Shown in pieces: positions 27,347-36,330 of a stretch of 64,000 nucleotides of DNA (the stretch's first letter is position 1; every line of letters starts with the position of its first letter). Made by a program: the position numbers and the translations under genes. This stretch comes from Hungatella sp. (GTDB lineage: Bacteria > Bacillota > Clostridia > Lachnospirales > Lachnospiraceae). Under the pieces are notes generated by a model, which was not told the DNA's origin, made no database searches, and saw only the letters and a list, made by a program, of their open reading frames with translations. The stretch lies in assembly GCA_022792815.1 (NCBI GenBank), contig JAAWBS010000026.1:1-64000 (forward strand), read 5' to 3'.

Positions 27347-28696
27347 TCACGCCAGTTCTAACAGCCTGCAGGCGATCTTAAAGTAGATTACCAGGCTGAA
27401 GGCATCCACGATGGTGGTGATCAGCGGAGCCGCCATAATAGCCGGATCCAGCCTTAGCATCCTGGCCGCCATGGGAAGCACGCTGCCTACGGTTTTGGCC
27501 AGAAGCACTGTGGCAAACAGGCTGAGCACTACCGTGAGACAGATCTGCTCATTGCCCGGAAACCGAAGGACCAGCTGGACATAATTGACCAGTCCCAGGA
27601 TCCCTCCCACGATCATCCCCACTCTCAGCTCCTTCCACAGAACCCGAAACACATCCCCGGGTTCGATCTCTCCCACCGCCATACCGCGGATAATCAGGGT
27701 GCTGCTCTGGCTTCCCGCATTGCCTCCCGTGTCGGTCAGCATGGGGATAAAGGTCACCAAAAGAGGAATCAGAGCGAAAGCGTTCTCATACCGGGCCAGA
27801 ATCCCTCCCGTGATCATACTGCTGAGCATCAGAATCAAAAGCCACATGATCCTGTTTTTGGCGAGAAGAAACACACTGGTCTGCAGATAGGGCCTCTCGC
27901 TGGGAACCATGGCCGCCATCTTCTCGAAATCCTCCGTGGCCTCCTGCTCCATGACGTCCACCACATCATCCACGGTGACGATCCCAACCAGCCGGTTCTC
28001 CCCGTCCACCACCGGAAGACTTAAAAGGTCATACCTGGTAAATTTTTCCGCCACCTGCTCCTGATCCTCGGTGGTCACGGATTTGATCACATGAGAATCC
28101 ATGATCTCCTCAAGACGGACCTCATAGGGATTCATCAGCAGATCCTTCACCGTCACCACACCCTCTAACTTTCGCCTCTGATCCGTCACATAGCAGGTGT
28201 AGATTGTCTCCTTGTCCACCCCGTGAAGGCGGATGTAGGCAAATGCCTCCTCCACCGTCATATCCTTTTTCAGTGCTAGGTACTCTGCTGTCATGATGCT
28301 TCCCGCGCTGTTGGCCGGATACTGCAAAAACAGATTGATCATCTCTCTGGTGTCCGGTTTCGCATTTTTCAGCACCCGCTTCACCACGTTGGCCGGGAAC
28401 TCCTCCAGCATATCCACCGCATCGTCCACAAACAGGTCCTCGATCACTGCCTGCAGCTCCGCATCCGTGATCCGGTCTATGATCTCCTGCTGCTTTGCGG
28501 CCGGGAGAAAGGCAAACACATCCGTGGCCAGCTCTTTTGGAAGCATCCGAAAAACCACCACTGCCTTTTCCCCGGTCACCTCCTCCATAAACTCGGCGAT
28601 ATCTGCCTCCTGCATCTGTGCCAGCCACTCCTTGAGCCTGCGAAAATCCCTGGCATCCGCAAGCTCCGTCATCGTTTTCATCTCATTCTGTCCCAT
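27347..28696 (-). CDS. mgtE: MgtE family magnesium transporter
   Basis: A membrane Mg2+ channel/transporter of about 449 residues. An N-terminal MgtE superhelical domain (ADIAEFMEEV...FRMLPKELATDVFAFL) is followed by two CBS domains (GVVTVKDLLM; LVGIVTVDDVVDVM) and five transmembrane segments. The pore-lining signature PMLTDTGGNAGSQSST is intact. Several in-frame Met codons exist; 28696 gives MGQNEMKTMTELADARD and normal family length, but no strong ribosome site marks any of them, so the exact start is uncertain. The gene is preceded by an unusually long structured leader. Confidence 0.92.
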   Translation of the reverse strand: MGQNEMKTMTELADARDFRRLKEWLAQMQEADIAEFMEEVTGEKAVVVFRMLPKELATDVFAFLPAAKQQEIIDRITDAELQAVIEDLFVDDAVDMLEEFPANVVKRVLKNAKPDTREMINLFLQYPANSAGSIMTAEYLALKKDMTVEEAFAYIRLHGVDKETIYTCYVTDQRRKLEGVVTVKDLLMNPYEVRLEEIMDSHVIKSVTTEDQEQVAEKFTRYDLLSLPVVDGENRLVGIVTVDDVVDVMEQEATEDFEKMAAMVPSERPYLQTSVFLLAKNRIMWLLILMLSSMITGGILARYENAFALIPLLVTFIPMLTDTGGNAGSQSSTLIIRGMAVGEIEPGDVFRVLWKELRVGMIVGGILGLVNYVQLVLRFPGNEQICLTVVLSLFATVLLAKTVGSVLPMAARMLRLDPAIMAAPLITTIVDAFSLVIYFKIACRLLELA

Positions 28697-28782
28697 ACAC
28701 TCATTCTTCACCATCTTAAAACGGAACGTAACATCCGATGAAAGCAGATTTTCCATCCCCGCCGCCCGGGCACATCGCCTTG

Positions 28783-29064
28783 ACGGCAAACTCTGCCGTA
28801 TGCCCTTATGTACGACAAAACAGCCATCTGCCTATCCGGCAAAATGGCTGTCACAAACGCATTGAAAACAGGCAGCTAAACCTGTCAGATGTTCTCAAAA
28901 TCCCTGAAACAGATTTGGCTTTCCGAAAGCAGTGACGGTAAAACAGAAGCATCCTGCAATCCCGGCCGTCCCTGCCATGCGTTCATGATACGGCGATTCT
29001 GCTTTCATCCTGCAACTTCGACCTTCCATTCTCCGGTTCACTCCTTTCTGTCATGATGTCAAGC
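28783..29064 (-). promoter_or_regulatory. Long structured 5' leader of mgtE, family not recognised
   Basis: From the predicted start near 29098 the transcript runs over 300 nt before mgtE. Visible elements in transcript order are: an 8-bp stem GAAAGCAG/CTGCTTTC (28999-29006 with 28925-28932) enclosing a GCCGT/ACGGC stem; an ACAGG/CCTGT hairpin near 28870-28890; a terminator-like hairpin ACAGCCAT...ATGGCTGT with a T-rich tail (28817-28851); and a perfect stem ACGGCA/TGCCGT (28783-28799). A 44-codon ORF with an AAAGGAG site also runs from 29029 to 28895. The known M-box sequence was looked for and not found. Metal-responsive attenuation is an inference. Confidence 0.5.
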
Positions 29065-29134
29065 CTTTACAAAACTCTGGCTTGTGTCAACTCGTGCTGC
29101 TTTCATTATGACACAGCCGAAGTTTTTTGTAAAG
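29065..29134. repeat. 70-bp inverted repeat over the mgtE promoter
   Basis: Arms beginning CTTTACAAAA and containing GGCT(T)GTGTCA pair almost perfectly over about 25 bases around a 20-base centre. The repeat covers the -35 and -10 boxes and the first transcribed bases of mgtE. Its size and position suggest a protein-binding operator or a small mobile-element remnant. Confidence 0.75.
29105..29133 (-). promoter_or_regulatory. Promoter of mgtE
   Basis: TTTACA (29128-29133), 17-bp spacer and CATAAT (29105-29110) on the minus strand, embedded in the 70-bp inverted repeat. Confidence 0.65.
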
Positions 29135-29271
29135 TCTTTTTAAAACCGCCTTCCCGGCCGCGAACTCTACACCGGCTGATCCCAACCGGCGAAGTCCCAC
29201 ATAATTCCAGGTATGACTGGGAATCTTCTGCATATGATGTAGAGAAAAACCAATCTAATCAGGAGCCGCCT

Positions 29272-29766
29272 ATGAGCCGCTATTCTCCGATCGAAGGTGT
29301 GGTCACCTCCGTCACCCCTTTTCAAAGCGGAAACCGCACCTATTACTGCACGCTGTCAGTCCAGATTCAGACCATGTACCAGGAGACCTATCAGGTTCTG
29401 GTGGATTCTTCCGCCTATGTACTGGATCAGAAACCCATCCGGCGGGGAGATTCCATCATCGCCTTCTATGACACCACGGCGCCCATGCCGCTCATCTACC
29501 CGCCTCAGTACCGGGCCGTGGCAGTGGTAATCCGCACCTGCATGGAATATGCCGCCCTGGACTACTTTGACCAAAATCTGAGAAACAGCGACAACACCCT
29601 GGTCCTCACTCTATCCGGCGCCACATCCCTCCAGCTTCCCAACGGACAGTACTACTTGGGCGTACCGAAGGACCAGTACATGCTGGTGCTCTACACCACC
29701 ACCACCCGGAGCATCCCCGCCCAGACCACCCCCAGCAGGGTCATCGTATTCTGTCAGGACACGTAG
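29272..29766 (+). CDS. Hypothetical protein
   Basis: A 164-residue protein of no recognised family. It has no signal peptide or membrane helix and is rich in beta-branched residues, Tyr and Pro. The N-terminal half (SPIEGVVTSVTPF and QRRGDS-like turns such as IRRGDSIIAFYD) looks like a small beta-barrel or OB-like fold, but this is only an impression. The frame is open upstream to 29053, yet the ATG at 29272 has AGGAG six bases before it. Its last 26 bases overlap the convergent amidohydrolase gene. Confidence 0.65.
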   Translation: MSRYSPIEGVVTSVTPFQSGNRTYYCTLSVQIQTMYQETYQVLVDSSAYVLDQKPIRRGDSIIAFYDTTAPMPLIYPPQYRAVAVVIRTCMEYAALDYFDQNLRNSDNTLVLTLSGATSLQLPNGQYYLGVPKDQYMLVLYTTTTRSIPAQTTPSRVIVFCQDT

Positions 29767-31462
29767 CGCTGCCTCTGTCATACACCAGGACGCCGTCTAC
29801 ATAAGTCTGCACTGCCGTGATTGTCCCCAACTCTTCCGGGGGGACCCTAAAAGGGTCGCGGTCAAGCACCGTAAAATCCGCCGCCATTCCCGCTCTAAAC
29901 ATCCCCTTTTTCTCCTCCTCAAATGATGCCCTGGCTCCCATCACCGTGTAGCTTGCCAGGGCTTCCTCCACTGTCAGAGCCTGGTCTGGCAGAAAGGTTC
30001 TGGTTTTGTCCAGGGAAGCCCTGGTGACTGCACACTGAATCCCCTTCATCACATCGGGAGTCTCCACCGGACTGTCAGACCCGTTGCTCATCCCCTGTCC
30101 CATATGGAAAAGTGCGGCAAACTGATAGGTTTCCTTCGCTCTCTTCTCTCCCACCCTGCTCTCCACGATCTTGCTGTCATAGTCCAGGAAGATACTCTGG
30201 ATATAGGTATGGAGAGACAGCTCCTCTATCTTTTTCAGCAGGGCTCTGGTCGTAATCTGACAGTGGACAATCCCGTGGCGATGATCCCTTCTGGGACACT
30301 CCCTCAGAGCCTTTTCATAGGCAGAGATCACCTGCTCCATGATCCTGTCCCCGATGGCGTGGACCGCCACCTGCATACCGTGACGGTTAGCATGGGAGAT
30401 CATCTCATCCAGCTGTTCCTGGGTAAAGACCGGAATCCCGCAGGTGCCCTTCCGGTCTTCATAGGGCTCTGACAAGAATGCCGTTCTGGCCCCCAGGGAA
30501 CCGTCGCCGATGATCTTGAGAGGGCCGATTCTCACATAGTCCGTGCCTGTCCCCGTGCAGTACCCCTTCTCCAGAAACTCCTTCAGCCGCTTTGGATCCG
30601 CCAGCTGCGCCTGCTCATAGACCTTTATGGGCAGCCGTCCCTCTCTCTCCAGCTCCCTGTAAGCCTGAAGGACCATCTCATAGTCTGCCCCGGGAATGGA
30701 CAGAAAATCATCGGTGTGGACCGATGTGATGCCAAAGCTGTTCAGCGACCGGGCCGCAGCCTCAAGGTACTCCTTCAGTCTGGCAACCGTCACGGCGGGA
30801 ATGGCCTTTTTCACCAGCAGCACTCCGTTTTCCTCGAAAATCCCCAGCGGTTCTCCCTTATCGTCTGTCTGAAAATGTCCGTCCGCAGGCTGAGCCGTCT
30901 CTCTCGTGACCCCTGCAGCCTCCAAGGCTCTAGAGTTTACCGTCACCACATGGCCGCAGGCTCTGGCCAGATAGATCGGGTGCCTGGTCGAGATCTGGTC
31001 CAGGTCATGGCAGGTCAAAAACCGCCTTTCATCCTGAAAATAGTCCTGATTCCACCCCCGTCCGCAGACCCAGGTCCCCTCTGGGATCTGATTCTCCCGT
31101 ATGAAATCTCTCACCCGGTCACACACCTGCCTGATGGAGTCTGTGTGGTCCGAGAGAGGGACCTCTGTCAGCAGTTTTCCGTACTCTGCCATGTGCATAT
31201 GGGAGTCGATGAAACCCGGGCACACAAACCGGCCCTCCAAGTCCACCTCCCTCTCCCAACTTTCGGCGATCTCCCCCCGCTTCAGGGCCTGTTTTGCGTC
31301 ATCACCTATCCATAGGATCTTTCCGTCCTCCACCAACATCGCGGCGGCATTCCTTCTGGTCGGATCTCCGGTATACAGGCTGCCATGGTAATATAAAGTA
31401 GCAGGCCGATGCCTGCCAAAAAAGCCGCCCTGACGGGCGCTTGCATCACAGAAAGTCTCCAT
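29741..31462 (-). CDS. YtcJ-like metal-dependent amidohydrolase
   Basis: A 573-residue member of the amidohydrolase superfamily (Amidohydro_3, YtcJ type). The beta-strand-1 metal motif is seen as CPGFIDSHMHMAEYG, a later His is in VAVHAIGD, HGIVHCQ carries another, and SNGSDSPVETP has the conserved Asp. Members hydrolyse diverse cyclic amides or N-acyl groups; the substrate is unknown. The frame is open upstream, but the ATG at 31462 has a strong AGGAGG six bases before it. It lies downstream of pnp after a strong terminator, so it is probably transcribed separately or by read-through. Confidence 0.9.
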   Translation of the reverse strand: METFCDASARQGGFFGRHRPATLYYHGSLYTGDPTRRNAAAMLVEDGKILWIGDDAKQALKRGEIAESWEREVDLEGRFVCPGFIDSHMHMAEYGKLLTEVPLSDHTDSIRQVCDRVRDFIRENQIPEGTWVCGRGWNQDYFQDERRFLTCHDLDQISTRHPIYLARACGHVVTVNSRALEAAGVTRETAQPADGHFQTDDKGEPLGIFEENGVLLVKKAIPAVTVARLKEYLEAAARSLNSFGITSVHTDDFLSIPGADYEMVLQAYRELEREGRLPIKVYEQAQLADPKRLKEFLEKGYCTGTGTDYVRIGPLKIIGDGSLGARTAFLSEPYEDRKGTCGIPVFTQEQLDEMISHANRHGMQVAVHAIGDRIMEQVISAYEKALRECPRRDHRHGIVHCQITTRALLKKIEELSLHTYIQSIFLDYDSKIVESRVGEKRAKETYQFAALFHMGQGMSNGSDSPVETPDVMKGIQCAVTRASLDKTRTFLPDQALTVEEALASYTVMGARASFEEEKKGMFRAGMAADFTVLDRDPFRVPPEELGTITAVQTYVDGVLVYDRGSATCPDRIR

Positions 31463-31494
31463 CGATTTCCTCCTGTCTATCTGGTCAGCGCAAT

Positions 31495-31551
31495 GAAAGA
31501 AAACCGGAACACTCCCACAGTCCTCCCAGAACTGTCCGAGTATCCCGGTTT
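31495..31551 (-). terminator. Terminator after pnp
   Basis: AACCGGGATACTC...GAGTGTTCCGGTT with an inner ACAGT/ACTGT pairing forms a long stem on the minus strand, followed by TTTCTTTC. Confidence 0.85.
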
Positions 31552-31636
31552 TGTCAATCTGCCTGTCTTCTGTCACAGTCGCCGGGGCCAACCACGGCCT
31601 GGCTCCTTATCTTCACGTGAATCTCTCAGATACCTT

Positions 31637-33796
31637 TTACCGCTCCTGGCGATCCTCCCGTCTCCTCTCACGTCTCTCCGGACGCTCCTCCCTCTCCGGT
31701 TCCTTGCCGGAGAGGTCGGCCGGCCTCATGCTCAGGTTCACACGCCCCATCTTGTCGATCTCCATGACCTTGACCGTCACCTCGTCGCCGATGTTGACCA
31801 CATCCTCCACCTTGGCCACTCTCTTGTCAGACAGCTTGGATATGTGAACCATACCGTCTTTATTGGGAGCCAGCTCCACAAAGGCTCCGAAATTCATGAT
31901 CCTCACTACCTTGCCGGTAAAGATCTGTCCTGCCTCGATATCCGTGACGATGCTCTCGATGATACGGATGGCCTTGGCGATCATCTCCTTGTCCGTGCCG
32001 CACACGGACACGCTTCCGTCGTCCTCGATGTCGATCTTCACTCCGGTCTCCTCGATGATCTTGTTGATCACCTTGCCCTGCTTACCTACTACATCGCCGA
32101 TCTTCTGGGGATCAATGGTGATCTGCTCGATCTTGGGAGCATACTTGCTCACCTCTTTTCTCGGCCCGGCGATAGCCGGCTTCATACAGGTGTCCATGAT
32201 AAACAGCCTGGCCTCCCGGCATCTGGCGATGGCGCCCTCCACAATAGGCCTTGTCAGACCGTGAATCTTGATATCCATCTGGATGGCAGTGATACCCTCT
32301 GTGGTTCCCGTCACCTTAAAGTCCATATCCCCGAAAAAGTCTTCCAGCCCCTGGATATCTGTAAGAAGCACGAATTCATCGTCGCTGTCCCCGGTTACCA
32401 GACCGCAGGAGATACCGGCCACCATCTTCCTGATAGGCACGCCTGCTGCCATCAGAGACATGCAGGAGGCGCAGGTGGATGCCATGGAGGTGGAACCGTT
32501 GGACTCAAAGGTCTCGGATACGGTGCGGATGGCATAGGGGAAGTCCGCTTCGCTTGGCAGCACCGGGATCAGCGCTCTCTCTGCCAGAGCTCCGTGTCCG
32601 ATCTCACGCCTTCCCGGTCCTCTGGAGGGCTTGGTCTCCCCCACAGAGTAGGACGGGAAATTATAGTGATGCATATACCGCTTGCTGACCTCATTCTCGT
32701 CCAAGCCGTCCAGCTTCTGCTGCTCGGACAAGGGCGCCAGGGTACACACGTTGCAGATCTGAGTCTGTCCTCTGGTGAACATGGCAGAACCATGAACCCT
32801 GGGAATCAGATCCACTTCCGCAGAAAGGTGACGGATCTGATTCATCTCTCTTCCGTCGGGACGCTTGCCGTCCTTCAAGATCATCTTCCGCACCGTCTTC
32901 TTCTGGTACTGATAGACCGCCTCGGAGAGAATCTCCAGCCACTCCTCCTTCTCGGCGAAGGCCTCTTTAAGCTTTTCCGTGATCACACGGATATTCTCTT
33001 CCCTGGTCTGCTTGTCATCTGTGAAAACCGCCTCCTCCATCTGAGTCGGGGGCACGATCTCCCTGATGGCCGCAAACATCTCTTCCGGAATGGCACAGCT
33101 TGTATAGCCGTGCTTGGCCTTGCCCACTTCCGCCACGATCCGGTCGATAAAGGCGATGATCTCCTGGTTCACCTCATGAGCCTTGTAGATCGCCTCGATC
33201 ATCTTAGCCTCCGGAACCTCATTGGCGCCGGCCTCGATCATGATCACCTTCTCTCTGGTGGAAGCCACGGTCAGATTCAGATCTCCCATCTTCCACTGCT
33301 CCTGAGAGGGATTGAGGATCAGTTCCCCGTCGATGAGGCCTACCTGAGTCATGGCACAGGGGCCGTCAAAGGGAATGTCGGAAATGGAGGCAGCGATCGC
33401 TGCGCCCAGCATGGCCACCAACTCCGGGCGGCACTCCGGGTCCACGCTCATAACCATATTGTTCAGAGTCACATCGTTGCGGTAATCCTTGGGGAAGAGA
33501 GGACGCATGGGCCGATCGATGACACGGCTTGTGAGCACTGCATTCTCACTGGCCTTTCCCTCTCTCTTGTTGAAACCGCCCGGGATCTTCCCCACCGCGT
33601 ACAATTTCTCTTCATACTCCACGCTTAAGGGAAAGAAATCAATGCCTTCTCTCGGTTCCTTCGATGCGGTAGCCGTACTCAAGACGGTGGTCTCACCGTA
33701 ATGCATAAATGCTGCACCGCCTGCCTGCTTTGCCACCCTGCCGATATCTACGGTCAGAGTCCTTCCGGCCAATTCCATGGAAAAACTTTTGTACAT
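31637..33796 (-). CDS. pnp: Polynucleotide phosphorylase
   Basis: A 719-residue phosphorolytic 3'-5' exoribonuclease and degradosome component. Two RNase PH domains are followed by a KH domain (IGDVVGKQGKVINKIIEETG) and an S1 domain (GQIFTGKVVRIMNFGAFVEL). A charged Arg/Glu tail of about 30 residues ends the protein. The ATG has an AAAAGGAG site. It follows rpsO, the near-universal order; a hairpin in its leader may matter for autoregulation. Confidence 0.97.
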   Translation of the reverse strand: MYKSFSMELAGRTLTVDIGRVAKQAGGAAFMHYGETTVLSTATASKEPREGIDFFPLSVEYEEKLYAVGKIPGGFNKREGKASENAVLTSRVIDRPMRPLFPKDYRNDVTLNNMVMSVDPECRPELVAMLGAAIAASISDIPFDGPCAMTQVGLIDGELILNPSQEQWKMGDLNLTVASTREKVIMIEAGANEVPEAKMIEAIYKAHEVNQEIIAFIDRIVAEVGKAKHGYTSCAIPEEMFAAIREIVPPTQMEEAVFTDDKQTREENIRVITEKLKEAFAEKEEWLEILSEAVYQYQKKTVRKMILKDGKRPDGREMNQIRHLSAEVDLIPRVHGSAMFTRGQTQICNVCTLAPLSEQQKLDGLDENEVSKRYMHHYNFPSYSVGETKPSRGPGRREIGHGALAERALIPVLPSEADFPYAIRTVSETFESNGSTSMASTCASCMSLMAAGVPIRKMVAGISCGLVTGDSDDEFVLLTDIQGLEDFFGDMDFKVTGTTEGITAIQMDIKIHGLTRPIVEGAIARCREARLFIMDTCMKPAIAGPRKEVSKYAPKIEQITIDPQKIGDVVGKQGKVINKIIEETGVKIDIEDDGSVSVCGTDKEMIAKAIRIIESIVTDIEAGQIFTGKVVRIMNFGAFVELAPNKDGMVHISKLSDKRVAKVEDVVNIGDEVTVKVMEIDKMGRVNLSMRPADLSGKEPEREERPERRERRREDRQER

Positions 33797-33853
33797 GTCA
33801 ATCTCCTTTTCTTTTTATAAATAGTTTCATCCATACAGAAGAAGCCGAAACTA

Positions 33854-33897
33854 CTGAAAAACACACCGTCCTCTCCAAAAAGAGATGTGCTTTTCAG
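33854..33897 (-). promoter_or_regulatory. Stem-loop in the pnp leader
   Basis: CTGAAAA-G-CACA...TGTGT-TTTTCAG with an inner TCTC/GAGA pairing makes a long hairpin between rpsO and pnp. In enterobacteria an RNase III-cut hairpin at this place mediates pnp autocontrol; a similar role here is inferred. Confidence 0.5.
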
Positions 33898-34036
33898 CGG
33901 TCTCGGTACAAATCTTCCGCGCGAATGTTCTCCTTCATGCTGCCCGAAGGCAGGTTCCTCACGGGACTGCAAATCCTGCCGCCGAACGTCACAGGGAAAC
34001 CGGTTATGACGTCTCCGATCACTCCCACACTGCAAT

Positions 34037-34062
34037 TTAGGGTGGAGCTGCCCCCACCCTAA
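34037..34062 (-). terminator. Hairpin after rpsO
   Basis: TTAGGGTGG and CCACCCTAA pair perfectly over 9 bp just downstream of the rpsO stop. There is no T tract, so it may be a 3'-end stabiliser or processing site rather than a full terminator. Confidence 0.5.
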
Positions 34063-34076
34063 GTTTCTACGAACGC

Positions 34077-34343
34077 TTATTTTCTGATGCCCAACTTCTC
34101 GATCAGAGCACGATAACCGTCCAGATCTGTCTTCTTGAGATAGTCCAGAAGACCACGTCTCTGTCCTACCATCATCAAAAGTCCGCGTCTGGAATGATGG
34201 TCCTTCTGGTTCTTCTTCAGATGCTCGGTCAGCTCTGTAATCCGCTCGGTCAAAAGTGCGATCTGAACCTCAGGGGAACCTGTGTCTCCAGGCTTTCTTC
34301 CATACTTCTCGATAATCTCTGCTTTCTTTTCCTTTGAAATCAT
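34077..34343 (-). CDS. rpsO: 30S ribosomal protein S15
   Basis: An 88-residue primary 16S rRNA-binding protein. [17 protein letters not shown] and the [21 protein letters not shown] block are diagnostic, and the length is exact for the family. A GGAGGAG site precedes the ATG. It lies between ribF and pnp. Confidence 0.98.
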   Translation of the reverse strand: MISKEKKAEIIEKYGRKPGDTGSPEVQIALLTERITELTEHLKKNQKDHHSRRGLLMMVGQRRGLLDYLKKTDLDGYRALIEKLGIRK

Positions 34344-34439
34344 GACGATCTCCTCCTTATTTCTTCTTCAAACCGCAGACTAAGCAATGGATGGAGTACC
34401 CAAAAACCGAGCCCCGGCGTCTGTCCATACCGGTTTATC

Positions 34440-35381
34440 TTAACACAAGACCCTCTCCTTGTCAAGATAGGAAAGTCCATATTCTTTGTCTCTCTCCAGC
34501 TGTTCTTTCAGCTGTTCAAGGGAATCAAATTTCTTCTCCGGGCGCTTATAATGCAGCAGCTGTATTTCAATATTCTTTCCGTACAGATCCCCGTTGAAAT
34601 CGAAAAGATAGGTCTCCACCCCGACGGGTCCGTCATCGGCCGCTGTAGGCTTTCTTCCGATGTTGGTGATGCCGCCTAAGGTGCGTCCCTCTGCCAGCAC
34701 CCGGGAGACATAGACCCCGAAGGGCGGCAGGTACTTCTCTCTGGGCGGGATCACATTGACCGTGGGAAATCCCAGGACAGGTCCTCCCACATGGCTGCCG
34801 TGAACCACCGTCCCGTGGATGGCATAAGGCTGTCCCAAAAGCTTGTTGGCCTTCTCCATGTTTCCCTTGTGCAGTTCTTCCTTGATATAGGTGCTGCTGA
34901 TATCCCTCTGGTCATCTTTCTCCTTGACCACCACCTCCAGATCATACCCATAGACAGGGGCCAGTTCCTGCAAAAGCCTGGCATCGCCGGATCTCTTGTA
35001 GCCGAATCCGCAGTCGGTCCCCACCACGATGGCCCTGGCATTCATCTTGCCTATGAGAATCTCCCTCAAAAACTCCTCGGCCGGAAGACGGACCACATCA
35101 CTGGTAAAAGGATACTCCACCAGATAGTCAATCCCCATTCTGGCCATGTTGTCTCTCCGCTCCTGGTTGGTGGTGATCACCTGATGGACGGTTCCCGAAA
35201 TCGCCACGGCGGGAGTGGTGTTAAAGGTAAAGACCGCCGTCCGGTAGCCGCAGGTGCTTTTAAAATCCATCATACGGCTCAAAAGCTTCTGATGACCTTT
35301 ATGGCGCCCGTCAAACTTCCCGATGGTCACCACCGTCGGCTCCGGTATCTTAAATTGTGTCTCTCCGATGAAACATTTCAT
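34440..35381 (-). CDS. ribF: Bifunctional riboflavin kinase / FAD synthetase
   Basis: A 313-residue enzyme converting riboflavin to FMN and then FAD. The N-terminal nucleotidyltransferase domain has IGKFDGRHKGHQ, a variant of the usual GNFDGVHxGHQ, and ISSTYIKEEL. The C-terminal kinase domain shows GPVLGFPTVNV. It is five bases downstream of truB and ends the truB-ribF end of the infB cluster. Confidence 0.95.
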   Translation of the reverse strand: MKCFIGETQFKIPEPTVVTIGKFDGRHKGHQKLLSRMMDFKSTCGYRTAVFTFNTTPAVAISGTVHQVITTNQERRDNMARMGIDYLVEYPFTSDVVRLPAEEFLREILIGKMNARAIVVGTDCGFGYKRSGDARLLQELAPVYGYDLEVVVKEKDDQRDISSTYIKEELHKGNMEKANKLLGQPYAIHGTVVHGSHVGGPVLGFPTVNVIPPREKYLPPFGVYVSRVLAEGRTLGGITNIGRKPTAADDGPVGVETYLFDFNGDLYGKNIEIQLLHYKRPEKKFDSLEQLKEQLERDKEYGLSYLDKERVLC

Positions 35382-35385
35382 CTGT

Positions 35386-36330
35386 TTATCCTCCCAGAAA
35401 CATTTTCCAGGGCATCAGGCGGGATTTTCCCTCTTCCCATCGATAGATTCCCATAAAGTGTCCGTCACTGTCATACAGTCGGTAATACCGGTCTGTTCCG
35501 GCCTGACACGTCTCCTCCCCGGCCCACTCTCCCGTCTGCTCCCAGGTTCCCCAAAGAGGGAGATCTTCTGCTTTTAAAGGATTGCCGTTTCTCACCAGGA
35601 CGTCGGCCTCTTTCCTGGTCCGAAGCTTCCGATATCCGGAAAACATCTCCTCAATGGAGACGATGTGCTGTCCCAGGCTTCCCTGCCCCCACAGGCTCTC
35701 CACCTGGGACAGTTTCAGACTGTCCTCCAGACGAAAGCGTCCCGCTCTGGTGCGCACCAGGGCTTCCATACAGCCGCCGCACCCTAACTTTCGGCCGATA
35801 TCATGGCACAGGGTACGGATGTAGGTCCCTTTGGAACAACAGACGGTCATGGTGACTCTCGGGAGGCAGATATGATCCACAAGGATCTCATGGATCACCA
35901 CAGGCCTCGGCTGTCTCTCCACTACTTTTCCGGCTCTGGCCAGCTCGTAAAGCTTTTTGCCGTCCACCTTTAGGGCGGAATACATGGGAGGGATCTGATC
36001 ATAGTCCCCCGCAAAGCTCATGACCGCCTCCCGGACCGCCTCCTCGGTCACCTCCGGCTCTCTCTCTGACACGGTCTGCCCGGTGGCATCCTGGGTATCC
36101 GTCTCCCGGCCCAGGAGCAGCACAGCCCGATAGGTTTTAGTGTTGTCCGTCAGCATGTCGCAGAGGCGGGTGGCTTTCCCCAGACATACCGGCAGCACCC
36201 CCTCCGCCTCCGGATCCAGGGTGCCTGTATGGCCGATCTTCTTCTGGTGCAGGATCCCCCGCAGCTTTGCCACCACATCATGGGATGTATAACCTTTTTC
36301 TTTATATATGTTCAGGACTCCGTCAACCAT
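35386..36330 (-). CDS. truB: tRNA pseudouridine-55 synthase
   Basis: A 314-residue enzyme making the T-loop pseudouridine of tRNA. LNIYKEKGYTSHDVVAKLR and HTGTLDPEAEGVLPVCLGKATRL contain the catalytic Asp, and YSALKVDGKKLYELAR is also diagnostic. Its start overlaps the nrnA stop by eight bases. Confidence 0.96.
   Translation of the reverse strand: MVDGVLNIYKEKGYTSHDVVAKLRGILHQKKIGHTGTLDPEAEGVLPVCLGKATRLCDMLTDNTKTYRAVLLLGRETDTQDATGQTVSEREPEVTEEAVREAVMSFAGDYDQIPPMYSALKVDGKKLYELARAGKVVERQPRPVVIHEILVDHICLPRVTMTVCCSKGTYIRTLCHDIGRKLGCGGCMEALVRTRAGRFRLEDSLKLSQVESLWGQGSLGQHIVSIEEMFSGYRKLRTRKEADVLVRNGNPLKAEDLPLWGTWEQTGEWAGEETCQAGTDRYYRLYDSDGHFMGIYRWEEGKSRLMPWKMFLGG

Noticed and set aside
28783-29064. 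M-box (ykoK) riboswitch in front of mgtE
   Set aside because: The conserved M-box core segments could not be found in the leader by eye. A covariance-model scan would settle it.
31409-33628. 739-codon open frame on the plus strand opposite pnp
   Set aside because: It is the antisense shadow of pnp; composition is His/Leu/Asp-rich without domain motifs, and pnp is certain.
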